Positions 1 to 8,529 of a DNA stretch of 33,200 nucleotides are shown one piece after another. Positions within the stretch are counted from its first letter, which is position 1. Every line of letters begins with the position of its first letter. The translations under genes were made by a program, and so were the position numbers. The stretch spans positions 1 to 33,200 of the forward strand of contig JAUXGW010000008.1 of NCBI GenBank assembly GCA_030621865.1, read 5' to 3'. Source of the DNA: Actinomycetes bacterium. Its GTDB lineage: Bacteria; Actinomycetota; Acidimicrobiia; Acidimicrobiales; Microtrichaceae. Below the pieces are notes generated by a model, which saw only the letters and a list, made by a program, of their open reading frames with translations, searched no databases and was not told the origin of the DNA.

Positions 1-18
1 GTCCTGGCTGCGCAGGCA

Positions 19-1023
19 ATGATTCTCGACCGCACCGGGATCGACACGTTGATCGTGATCGTGGTGGCCGGCGCAGCAGTTGGTTGCATTCTGGCGCTCT
101 GGCTGGGAGATCGGGTGGGTCGCGCCCACGAAGACCTGCTCGACGCCACACGCCGCCTCGGCAATGCTGCAAGCCTCGATCTTTCCGAACTGGACGGGAC
201 GCCCGCAGAAACGAGACAACTTGCTGAGGAGCTGAGGCGCACCGCCGCCCGCCTGGAAGCCGCACGGGCCGAGCAGCGCAGGCTGGAAGAGGCCCGAATC
301 GAGTTGGTGGCATGGATCTCCCATGACATCAAGACGCCGCTTGCAGGAATCCGAGCCATCGTTGAGGCGCTGGAAGACGGCGTAATCGCTGATCCCGCCG
401 AGGTCGAACAGGCCTTCTCCACACTCAGGACGCAGTCCGACGCGCTCGCGGCTCTCGTGGATGATCTCTTCGTGCTGTCCAAGAGTCGAGCCGGGTTGCT
501 GGCACACAAACGCGTACCCGTTGAACTGGGTGATCTGGTGTCCGACACGGTCGCCGGACTCAGTGGCGTGGCCAAGCAGAAGGGCGTCTCGATCATCCCC
601 GAAATTGATGAGGACGCCATCACGATCACCGCCGCACCCGATGAACTCGGCAGGGCAATCGGCAACATCGTGGACAATGCCATTCGCTTCACTCCCCCCT
701 GCGGGGAAATCCGCATCGGACTGTCCACGGAGGGAAAATCAGCTGTGTTTGCGGTGATGGACAGCGGACCCGGAATCTCCCAAGCGGCTCTGGAGCAGGT
801 ATTCGAGGCCGGTTACCAACAAGATCCGGCTCGTTCACCAGGAGGAGGATCCGGACTGGGGCTGGCAATCGCTCGCGGAATCATCGAGGCCCATGGCGGA
901 ACGGTCATGGCTTCCAGCTCCGATCTCGGAGCCACGCTGACCACCCGTCTGCCGTTGGCGGGATCAGACCAGATTTCTCTGGCAATCAATCCAGAACCCG
1001 TGAGGGAAATTCAGAAACCGTAG
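19..1023 (+). CDS. Sensor histidine kinase (HisKA/HATPase), probably 5'-truncated by the window edge
   Basis: H-box 'WISHDIKTPLAG', N-box 'NIVDNAIRFTPP', G-boxes 'DSGPGIS' and 'GGGSGLGLAIARGIIEAHGG'. Frame is open to base 1, so the true start may be upstream. Confidence 0.93.
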   Translation: MILDRTGIDTLIVIVVAGAAVGCILALWLGDRVGRAHEDLLDATRRLGNAASLDLSELDGTPAETRQLAEELRRTAARLEAARAEQRRLEEARIELVAWISHDIKTPLAGIRAIVEALEDGVIADPAEVEQAFSTLRTQSDALAALVDDLFVLSKSRAGLLAHKRVPVELGDLVSDTVAGLSGVAKQKGVSIIPEIDEDAITITAAPDELGRAIGNIVDNAIRFTPPCGEIRIGLSTEGKSAVFAVMDSGPGISQAALEQVFEAGYQQDPARSPGGGSGLGLAIARGIIEAHGGTVMASSSDLGATLTTRLPLAGSDQISLAINPEPVREIQKP

Positions 1024-1661
1024 AAGGTGCGCAGGCCACCAAGAGCCAACTGGACTCCGATGGTTGCCAGGATCAGACCACCGATTCGGGCGAGCATGGC
1101 TGTTGCGCTTGTGCTCAGCCTGGCGAAGAATCCCCCCAACAATGCGAACCCGATCACCACGCAGATGCAAACGAGGGCAACGGCCACAACCGTGGGCCAG
1201 ACGCCGTCGATTCCTGCCTTGTTGCTTGCTGCCAGCGTGATCACCGTGGTGATGCCGCCAGGGCCGGCCATCAACGGTGTCGCGAGGGGAAGAACCAGAC
1301 CTTCGGCCTCAGGATCGGTTTCTTCGAGTTCTTCGACTTCCTTGACTCCCTGAGTCCGGCTGGACTTGCCGCCGTAGAGCATCTCGAAGCCCATGCCCGC
1401 AACGATCACACCGCCAACCACACCGAACGCGCCGAGGTTGATTCCGAGCAGTTGGAGTAGCTCGCGCCCGATCAGGGATGCCACCATCAAGATTCCGAAC
1501 ACGATCAGAGCGACCTTGACGGCCGCGGCCGTGCGATTGAGGTTCTGCTCGAGGACCACACGGTTGAAGATGATGATCTTCACGGGATCGATCGGGTTCA
1601 CGATCATGAACACGGCGAGAAACGCCTGTACGAACACCTCGAAGGTGGACAGCTGGGTCAC
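1011..1661 (-). CDS. MarC family integral membrane protein
   Basis: 216 aa polytopic protein; 'FLAVFMIVNPIDPVKIIIF' N-terminus and 'PLATPLMAGPGGITTVI' are typical of MarC/UPF0056. Converges on and overlaps the kinase 3' end by 13 bp. Confidence 0.9.
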   Translation of the reverse strand: MTQLSTFEVFVQAFLAVFMIVNPIDPVKIIIFNRVVLEQNLNRTAAAVKVALIVFGILMVASLIGRELLQLLGINLGAFGVVGGVIVAGMGFEMLYGGKSSRTQGVKEVEELEETDPEAEGLVLPLATPLMAGPGGITTVITLAASNKAGIDGVWPTVVAVALVCICVVIGFALLGGFFARLSTSATAMLARIGGLILATIGVQLALGGLRTFYGF

Positions 1662-1735
1662 CCCAACGGTCTATCACGCTCATCTGTTTCTCACGGCGGT
1701 CCGGTGCAGTCCCGAACGCACGGCCTCCCAACGCA

Positions 1736-1765
1736 AAGGGGCCGGACCAATTGGTCCGGCCCCTT
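1736..1765. terminator. Perfect 30-bp palindrome, likely intrinsic (Rho-independent-like) terminator between two minus-strand genes
   Basis: aaggggccggaccaa|ttggtccggcccctt is an exact self-complementary 15+15. It lies about 30 bp downstream of the 1797-2435 stop codon and upstream of marC. No strong U-tract. Confidence 0.7.
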
Positions 1766-1796
1766 CGGGGTCAGGGATCTGATTGTGGTGAGGAGG

Positions 1797-2435
1797 TCAG
1801 CTCTCGGCGTCGGCCTCCGGAATGGCGCCGGGCCCACGATGGCCACCCGGGCCGCGATGGCCACCGGAAGGCATGCCGTTGTTCACCGAATCGGTGATCC
1901 GTTCCTGGATGTCGGCCAACTTCTCGTCGGCCTGTTCCTGGGTGATCTTGCCGTCCTCAACGGCCTGATTGGTCCGTTCGGTTGCCTGAGCCACCATGGA
2001 GTCGATCAGAGCCTGTGGCTCAACACCCTGAGCCTGTGCGGCCTCGGCCGGAGTTGAACCTTCACGGATCGCATCACGGAAGGCCTCAGCGTCCAAACCG
2101 AGCGATTCAGCCACCTCACCCGCTCCAAGGCGCATCCCGTGATGACCCTTGCCACCGCGTTCACCAGGTTCGGGAGCGGCTTCACGCAGCGCCTCTGCAA
2201 CTGCATCGGCCTGGGCCTGATCGATGGTGCCGTTGGAAACCAGCGGAGCCAGGGCGTCAGCGATGTGGCTGCCCCTGTCTTCGGTGGCCTCGCCTTCGGC
2301 CGGCGGTTCGGCTTGGGCGACGGCGGTCGGAGCCGCCCCGGATACTCCCGACGAAGTCAGGACCGCACCGGCAATACCTCCGCCGAGCAGACCCACTGTG
2401 AGTCCGGTTGCGGCGAGTTTCTTCTGAATGTTCAT
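1797..2435 (-). CDS. Secreted small protein with signal peptide and Gly/His-rich tail, unknown function
   Basis: N-terminal Sec-like signal 'MNIQKKLAATGLTVGLLGGGIAGAVLTSSGVSGAAP'; two similar helical segments ('SNGTIDQAQADAVAEAL' and 'EDGKITQEQADEKLADI'); 'GGHRGPGGHRGPG'. SD-like 'caaggaga' upstream of the ATG on the minus strand. Confidence 0.8.
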   Translation of the reverse strand: MNIQKKLAATGLTVGLLGGGIAGAVLTSSGVSGAAPTAVAQAEPPAEGEATEDRGSHIADALAPLVSNGTIDQAQADAVAEALREAAPEPGERGGKGHHGMRLGAGEVAESLGLDAEAFRDAIREGSTPAEAAQAQGVEPQALIDSMVAQATERTNQAVEDGKITQEQADEKLADIQERITDSVNNGMPSGGHRGPGGHRGPGAIPEADAES

Positions 2436-2578
2436 CTCATCTCCTTGAGATCGTTTGCTTACCGGAATGACTCTGCACGTCTGGGGTTAGAACAATGCCT
2501 GACGAAGGTAAGAGTCCGGTGAGAGTTTTCGCGCCTGCCCGCGAACTCGATCGCGCGGGCCGGTGGTCGAAACACGCA

Positions 2579-2825
2579 TGTAGTGACCATGCAGGTTGTT
2601 GACGTTGTTGGTGTCGTGATTGGGTGAGCCCCCGGGGCAGTGTGGAAGTTGCGAAACACCACAGGAACCTCGGAGGCTCAATGTCGCACCGCAATGCCCG
2701 TCTCACGCCGACTGGTCGGCGGATCATGATCGAACGGATCACGGCTGGAACACCGCAGGCCCGCCAATAGCCGTCGCCGCAGAGATCGCCCATTGTCGGC
2801 CCCTATGCCGGCTTCCGCAGTGTCA
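2579..2825 (+). pseudogene. 5' remnant of an IS481-family insertion sequence (left end plus N-terminus of transposase)
   Basis: TGT-starting end at 2579, leader, SD 'cggaggctca' and ATG at 2681 giving 'MSHRNARLTPTGRRIMIERITAGTPQA', then a frameshift to 'VAAEIA'. This matches the recalled N-terminal pattern of IS481 transposases. The DDE core is absent; the fragment abuts the end of the 2823-3557 gene. Confidence 0.55.
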
Positions 2826-3557
2826 ACCTCCAGTTGTCCACAGTTCGGTGGCGACGCCCCAGTGGTCGCTGAGGCTGCCGAGCTGGGCATCGCGAGGCAG
2901 GATGGTCATGACCCGGCCAGCTAAGCCTGCGCCGAAGGCGACATGGTCGATCATTGACCGACCGTCGATCTCACCGACGGTGAGCACCTCGAATCCCTCG
3001 AGTGCCATTGTGAGAGCGTCCGCGACACGGATCGGTTGACGGTGGCGCGGGATCCGCTGGTTGAAGTCCCCCGCGATCACACATGGCTGCGGCTGTGCGG
3101 CGAACACGCCAGCGAGCGCCTCGAGGTACGCAAGGTGCTCACCCCACCGCGACGCATCCCGCCGCCCGCTGCTCACGTGCGCGGCAAACCAAGGAATGCA
3201 AACTCCCACGACCCGCATGGGCCCCATCGGCGTATCGGTGGTCGCGGCCACGAACCGGCCTGACGGCAACGCCGCGTCACCCACTGCATCTACGTCCCGC
3301 CATGCTTGCCGCGACCACATCGCCACCTTGCGGCGTCCCGGCTTCGGTGGATATCCCCAATCCTCCCCACCGGTGACGAGATATCCGCCCACAGTCTCGG
3401 GGAGATGAAGACCGACATTGGTCTCAGTGGCCACCACGACATCGGCTTCGAGCCCCGCCAAGATATCGCCGATCCGACTGGCCTTTGCAGAGTCGGGTGT
3501 GGGCCAATTGAGATTCCACGTCGCCAGACGGCAGGTGTCGGCCCTTGTTTCCACCAT
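2823..3557 (-). CDS. Endonuclease/exonuclease/phosphatase (EEP) family protein
   Basis: EEP motifs 'RLATWNLNWP', 'ATETNV', 'VIAGDFNQRIPR', 'SMIDHVAFG' and 'SLSDHWGVA'. Confidence 0.88.
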   Translation of the reverse strand: MVETRADTCRLATWNLNWPTPDSAKASRIGDILAGLEADVVVATETNVGLHLPETVGGYLVTGGEDWGYPPKPGRRKVAMWSRQAWRDVDAVGDAALPSGRFVAATTDTPMGPMRVVGVCIPWFAAHVSSGRRDASRWGEHLAYLEALAGVFAAQPQPCVIAGDFNQRIPRHRQPIRVADALTMALEGFEVLTVGEIDGRSMIDHVAFGAGLAGRVMTILPRDAQLGSLSDHWGVATELWTTGG

Positions 3558-3586
3558 CCGGACGCTAGCTGTGCCCCCGCGATGCC

Positions 3587-3999
3587 GGTGGCCGCCCCCC
3601 GAAGTTCACCGCCGCTGAGCGTGGCGAGGTCAAGAAGACCGCACCCGGTATCCCGCAGGACCAAGGCCTGCCGTTCTCGACGTGGTCGCTCACCAAGCTG
3701 GCTGAGCACCGAGTTGCTGAGGGGTGGTCGACGACATCAGCCATGAGAGCCTCAGGGTTCAGCTCCCAGAGAAGGGCGTGTCGTATCAAGCGGTGAAGAC
3801 CTGGAAGGAATCCAACGACCCGGACTTCCAAGCAAAGAAGAACCGAATTCTGTCGCTCTAGCGCATGGGCGATGCCAAGACCGACCACGACAGCCACCGC
3901 GAACAGGCCTCCATGAATCGCCGCTACATCATCTGGCGGAACCGAAACGCACAGGACCGAGCGCTCCAAGAACTCATCAACCGCGCCAACGTTGCCTGA
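3587..3999 (+). pseudogene. IS630-family transposase remnant (frameshifted, internally deleted)
   Basis: Frame 2: 'GGRPPKFTAAERGEVKKTAPGIPQDQGLPFSTWSLTKLAEHRVAEG'. A 1-nt shift then gives 'VVDDISHESLRVQLPEKGVSYQAVKTWKESNDPDFQAKKNRILSL*', followed by a C-terminal piece 'NRRYIIWRNRNAQDRALQELINRANVA*'. The catalytic DDE core is missing. Confidence 0.8.
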
Positions 4000-4006
4000 C
4001 GCGCCA

Positions 4007-5377
4007 CTAATTCTCTGGCAGCACCGGCAGGGTGAAACCGACCACGGCTCCGGAACCCTCGCGGTTCTCGGCGAATACCGAACCACCGTGTTCCTCCACG
4101 ATCCGCTGAACAATTGACAATCCCAAACCCGATCCGCTTTCGGATCGAGCCGCGTCAGTGCGGTAGAAACGCTCGAAGACCTTGCTCAGGTCACCATTGC
4201 TCAGGTCACCATCGTGGAAACCCGGACCCCGGTCGGCCACGCTGACTGTCCCCTGCCGCACCGAAACCTCCACGGGTGTTCCCGACTGATCGAACTTCAA
4301 TGCGTTGTCGATCAGGTTGCTCACCGCTCGACGCAGGGAATCGGCCCAGCCGATGACCCAGCTCGGTTCCGCACTCAGGATGAGCTGTCGATCAGTGCGG
4401 CCCTGAAACCTCTGGACCACCGAAGAAACCAACTCCGAAAGGTCCAAGCTCACTTCCGGTTCGTTTCGCAGGCTCTCGGTGGCGACTTCCATTACCTCTT
4501 CCACCAGCCGACTCATTTCTGCCGACTCGCTTTCGATGTCCGACAGAACCCGGCTGCGTTGTGATTCCGACAAGGAGTCGATACTGCGCAGGGCATACAG
4601 ATTCGTTCGCAGACTCGTCATCGGCGTGCGCAATTCATGGCCGGCGTCCACGACCAGACGTTGCTGGTCTGCCCGGGAATTGGCCAGCGCGTCGAGCATC
4701 CGATTGAAGGCCGTACCCAGGCGGGCGGACTCATCACTGCCCTCCACGGGCACCTTCACTCCGAGGTCACCGGTTCGCGCCACGTCTTCAGCGGCATTGG
4801 TAACCCGCTCGAGGCGCGAAGTGATCCGCACCGACACAAACCAGCCGACCGCAGCAGCGATGGCCGCCACCACCAGGGTGAGTCCGAGCACCTGACCTCG
4901 AAGCGCGGCCAGCACGCGCTCGGTTTCCGCGAGGCTCCTGGCCACCTGAATCGCACCCAAAGGCCCGTCCAGCGGAGCAGTAATCACTCTCAATGTCTCG
5001 TCGCCGGACTCGTCCGTTCGCACCAGCGCGGCCCCCATGTCCAGCGGGTCCCCACCAGTGGACCCGTCCGGGTCGGAAGCCACTTCGACATCCTCGCGAC
5101 TCACAGGCAATGGATCGCCGCCGGAGGCCACGATCTCACCGTTGGAGTCGAGAAGCTGTGATTCCACGAATCCCGGAGTGCGCAAAGGCCGACCCGGTGA
5201 CACTCCGCGGAATCCCGCCTCCCTCGGAATGGCGGTCCGCAATGCCAGCGTCAACGAGTCGTCGATCTCGGCCAGCAACCGGCTCTGGGTTGCCCGGTAA
5301 CTGAGGGTCCCGACCAATAGTGAAGCAACAGTGGTGCAACCCACCAGCACCAGAATCAGCTTGGTACGCAGGCTCAC
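4007..5377 (-). CDS. Sensor histidine kinase with HAMP domain (MprB-like)
   Basis: Two TM segments, HAMP ('VRITSRLERVTNAAEDVARTGDLGVKVPVEGSDE'), H-box 'DAGHELRTPMTSLRTN', 'NLIDNALKF', 'DRGPGF', 'SGSGLGLSIVQRIVEEHGG'. ATGA overlap with the response regulator. Confidence 0.93.
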   Translation of the reverse strand: MSLRTKLILVLVGCTTVASLLVGTLSYRATQSRLLAEIDDSLTLALRTAIPREAGFRGVSPGRPLRTPGFVESQLLDSNGEIVASGGDPLPVSREDVEVASDPDGSTGGDPLDMGAALVRTDESGDETLRVITAPLDGPLGAIQVARSLAETERVLAALRGQVLGLTLVVAAIAAAVGWFVSVRITSRLERVTNAAEDVARTGDLGVKVPVEGSDESARLGTAFNRMLDALANSRADQQRLVVDAGHELRTPMTSLRTNLYALRSIDSLSESQRSRVLSDIESESAEMSRLVEEVMEVATESLRNEPEVSLDLSELVSSVVQRFQGRTDRQLILSAEPSWVIGWADSLRRAVSNLIDNALKFDQSGTPVEVSVRQGTVSVADRGPGFHDGDLSNGDLSKVFERFYRTDAARSESGSGLGLSIVQRIVEEHGGSVFAENREGSGAVVGFTLPVLPEN

Positions 5378-6108
5378 TGCTCAATCCTCAAGCTGTAGCC
5401 AACCCCACGAACCGTATGAAGAAGTTTGGTCTCATGACCATCATCGATCTTGCGTCGGAGATACCCGACGTACACGGCAAGATTCTTGGAATCGGGTCCA
5501 AAGTCATATCCCCAGATGTGATCAAAGATGGCAGATCGATCGAGCACGAGACCGGCGTTCTCTGCGAGGTACTCCAGAAGATCGAACTCAGTTTTGGACA
5601 GCTTGATCTCCGAACCCGCCCGCCACACACGACGGGTCTCGGGAGACACGACCAGATCGCCCACCCGGATCTCCGGCGCCACTTCCAGCTCGCTGCCGTT
5701 GGGCACGGAGTTCGATCGACGCAGCAGCGCCCTGACTCTGGCCAGCAGTTCCTCGGGATCGAACGGTTTCGGCAGATAGTCATCAGCACCCGCGTCGAGA
5801 CCGGCCACCCGATCCGATGTCTCCGTCCTTGCGGTGAGCATGAGGATCGGCGTCTGATCACCTTCGGAACGCAGAACCCGACAGGCAGTGAGACCATCGA
5901 TGCCCGGCATCATCAGATCCAGCACAAGAAGGTCGGCGGCCCGGACTCGGTGTGCTTCGAGCGCGTCGGCACCGTTCGAAACCCCGACTGGTTCGTATCC
6001 GTCAATTGAAAAGACCGTGACCAGCGACTCCCTGATGGCGCGGTCATCGTCAGCGATGAGGATCCGTGGACCGTTGCCTGAGTTGCTTCCTTCCGGGTTG
6101 GGCATCAC
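5374..6108 (-). CDS. OmpR/PhoB-family response regulator (MprA-like)
   Basis: 'RILIADDDRAIRESL', phosphoacceptor 'VLDLMMPGIDG', 'MLTA', 'YLPKPFDPEELLARVRALLRR', winged helix 'NLAVYVGYLRRKID...LLHTVRGVGYSLR'. Confidence 0.95.
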   Translation of the reverse strand: MMPNPEGSNSGNGPRILIADDDRAIRESLVTVFSIDGYEPVGVSNGADALEAHRVRAADLLVLDLMMPGIDGLTACRVLRSEGDQTPILMLTARTETSDRVAGLDAGADDYLPKPFDPEELLARVRALLRRSNSVPNGSELEVAPEIRVGDLVVSPETRRVWRAGSEIKLSKTEFDLLEYLAENAGLVLDRSAIFDHIWGYDFGPDSKNLAVYVGYLRRKIDDGHETKLLHTVRGVGYSLRIEQ

Positions 6109-6196
6109 ACCAAGGTAGATTCCAGCGCGGTATCTGTACCGCAGCGCCGGCGCCGTCGCTGCGAGAAATCTCAGCCGGCAGACCTAGGCTTTCCCC

Positions 6197-6712
6197 GTGC
6201 CGATGATTGAAACCATGCCACCAGAGGCCGACTCGAGGTCCATCTCCATGCGCGGAAACAGCATCGCCGCTTCACCATTCTGGCTGGTCGCGGTGGCCTC
6301 TGCGGCGATTGCCTTGTGGACGCTGTTGTGGATCGTTGCCAATGCCGAAACCGGCAACGGCGCCGCCTGGATCACGCTGGCGGTGCTGACATCGATCACG
6401 GCGCTGAGCAGCCTCGCTGCGTTGGGATGCAGGGTTCGGACGACCAAGGCCCAGTTGACCGATCTCGTCGCATGGATTCCGGTGCATCGGTGCGCCCGAA
6501 CCGAGATCCTCAATGACCACGTTCGGAAGGGACCGTGGAGAGTCTTCGTGGTGGAGACGAACGATCACACCGAGTGGGTGATGCTCGGAATTGGTCCCAC
6601 CCAGTTCCCGGGCAATCGCCTGCCCGAAACCCGGGAACGCGACAACTTGGCCATCGCAACCATGACGGGAACGTCCGAAGCCCGTCAGTCCCGGGAGCCG
6701 GCGGATGGTTGA
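6197..6712 (+). CDS. Two-TM membrane protein with PH-like C-terminal domain, uncharacterised
   Basis: Two hydrophobic helices followed by 'LVAWIPVHRCARTEILNDHVRKGPWRVFVVETNDHTEWVMLGIG'. Overlaps the DUF983 ORF by 8 bp. GTG start assumed. Confidence 0.65.
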   Translation: MPMIETMPPEADSRSISMRGNSIAASPFWLVAVASAAIALWTLLWIVANAETGNGAAWITLAVLTSITALSSLAALGCRVRTTKAQLTDLVAWIPVHRCARTEILNDHVRKGPWRVFVVETNDHTEWVMLGIGPTQFPGNRLPETRERDNLAIATMTGTSEARQSREPADG

Positions 6713-7253
6713 CCAGCCAGAGAATCCCATTGAACCGGACACTCCCCGCAAGTCGAACGATCGGGCGAACCGTCGCCCGGGCGTCCGGAAATCCTGGGTG
6801 CCGACCCGTGAGATCCCCAGTGTCAAACAACTCGACCTGTCTTCCACCCGGATGCTGCTGCGCGGAACCTTTGGTCGCTGTCCGGCCTGCGGAGCCGGCA
6901 AGAACTTCACACATTGGATCCACATGTCCGACCGCTGCCATCGCTGCACGCTGAAGTTCGAGCGCGTCGAGGGCCACTGGATCGGATTCCTGGGCACGAA
7001 CACCGTCCTTGTTTTCGGCCTCATGTTCATCCTGCTGATGAGCGTGACGTTGCTGTCCTACCCGGATCCCCCCGGATCGTGGTTGATCTGGGCAATGGTT
7101 GGCATCGCCGTGGCGGGACCGGTGGTGCTCTACAAGACTGCTCGAATGTTGTGGACGGCAATCGACCTCCTTATGCGACCTCTGCGACCTGGCGAGATCG
7201 ATCCCCGGTATGTGGTGAACGATCCCTATCGCGATAATCCAACGGGCCTCTAA
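6705..7253 (+). CDS. DUF983 family membrane protein with zinc-binding CxxC motifs
   Basis: 'LLRGTFGRCPACGAGKNF...DRCHRCTLKFERVEGHWIGFLGTN' followed by two TM helices. Confidence 0.85.
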   Translation: MVDQPENPIEPDTPRKSNDRANRRPGVRKSWVPTREIPSVKQLDLSSTRMLLRGTFGRCPACGAGKNFTHWIHMSDRCHRCTLKFERVEGHWIGFLGTNTVLVFGLMFILLMSVTLLSYPDPPGSWLIWAMVGIAVAGPVVLYKTARMLWTAIDLLMRPLRPGEIDPRYVVNDPYRDNPTGL

Positions 7254-7413
7254 GCCCCTGGCCGGACCTCGCGTAGGGCGCTGTTGTGATCCCTCAGGGA
7301 GAGCATTCGCACCACGCTGGGCACACCTGCCCATGGGGCTCCCTTGCCCTGAGCGCCAATAATCCGTAGCTTTTGTGTCGTTCGACACTTCTCGAACCGT
7401 TGGAGGGCGGAGA

Positions 7414-8529
7414 ATGGCGCTTAGGCGTGCACACCTGACGGTCATTGGCGGGGTTGTGTTCGTCGCGCTCCTGGGCGCATCCTGCGCCAATGGAGGCGAC
7501 TTCGGGGAAGTCAACGCTGCCAGCGGGAAATACGGGGCAAGCCTCGAAACCAGCACGACGATCGATGGCCTGAGTGCATTCGCGCAGAGCCGCGGGTTGT
7601 CGAGCAACGCAAGCAAGAGGGCGGGCGCGACACAGAGCCTGCTGGACGCGATCGCCGATGACCCCGAACTGCTCGGCGAACTCGAGAACCTGACACCGGA
7701 AGAACTGGAGGAACTCACAGGCCTCACCACCGATGAGCTGGACGAACTCGGGATCACCCCGGCGACGGTTACGGCACTCGGTTCGGCGCTCAAGGTTGTC
7801 GGTGGAGGAAAGGACGATGAGGGCGAAATAGACACTGACCTCGCAAACTCAGTGTTGGTCAGTGGTGGAGCCCTGACGGCCCAAGGCGCGAATTTGCTCA
7901 CCACGGTCGAACCCGTCGTGTTCGCAAAACTGATCGGAACCGCGGCAACTGTGGACAAGGAAGTCCTCACCCAACTCGGTGGACTCCTGGCCGTGCTCGA
8001 TCCGGAGGGCCTCGGTCAGTTCGCCGGCGATGATGGCGCATTGGCGATCATCACGGTTCTGCTCTCCGCCGTGATCGGGGGCGACGCGGGGGTACTCGAG
8101 AATCTGGCCAACGCCGCAGATATCGATCCTCGGTTCAGGGGAGTCGTCGGAGCCCTCGCCAGATTGGCAACCACCCTCGAACCGGAATTCGTGGCGCAGA
8201 TCAACAGAGTCACCACGATCCTTGGACCCAACACCCTGAGAGCCCTCGGCGCGGCCGTAGGATTGCTCACGCGGCCGGCTGTCGCCGACATCGTTGAGAT
8301 CGCTGTTTCGGATCCGGTGGTCATGGGAACGATGTTTGGTTCATTCGTGCTCATGGTTCCGGGGCTCGCCGAGTTGGTGGCTCCCGAATCCTTCGGCAGT
8401 GATCCACGGTCGATATACACCGGAATGGCGGCGTTGATGCTGACTTCCTTGACCAACATGGACGCTCCGGGACTCCGTGACTTCTTCGAATTGATCGGCG
8501 TAACGGTGCACCCGGATCTGTTGGACTGA
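7414..8529 (+). CDS. Predicted lipoprotein of unknown function with helical repeats
   Basis: SD 'ggagggcgga' just upstream of the ATG at 7414; lipobox 'VALLGASC'; repeated Leu/Ala-rich helical segments. The ORF track start (GTG 7375) is upstream, but 7414 is better supported. Confidence 0.78.
   Translation: MALRRAHLTVIGGVVFVALLGASCANGGDFGEVNAASGKYGASLETSTTIDGLSAFAQSRGLSSNASKRAGATQSLLDAIADDPELLGELENLTPEELEELTGLTTDELDELGITPATVTALGSALKVVGGGKDDEGEIDTDLANSVLVSGGALTAQGANLLTTVEPVVFAKLIGTAATVDKEVLTQLGGLLAVLDPEGLGQFAGDDGALAIITVLLSAVIGGDAGVLENLANAADIDPRFRGVVGALARLATTLEPEFVAQINRVTTILGPNTLRALGAAVGLLTRPAVADIVEIAVSDPVVMGTMFGSFVLMVPGLAELVAPESFGSDPRSIYTGMAALMLTSLTNMDAPGLRDFFELIGVTVHPDLLD

Noticed and set aside
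2834-2842. Perfect TTGTCCACA (DnaA box)
   Set aside because: Isolated single copy inside the 3' end of the EEP coding sequence; expected by chance at some rate.
3565-4113. 182-aa minus-strand ORF
   Set aside because: Overlaps the IS630 remnant and the 3' end of the histidine kinase; the opposite-strand transposase homology explains the sequence better.
6510-7970. 486-aa minus-strand ORF
   Set aside because: Lies antisense across the PH-like, DUF983 and lipoprotein genes; Ser/Pro/Arg-rich translation with no recognisable motif.
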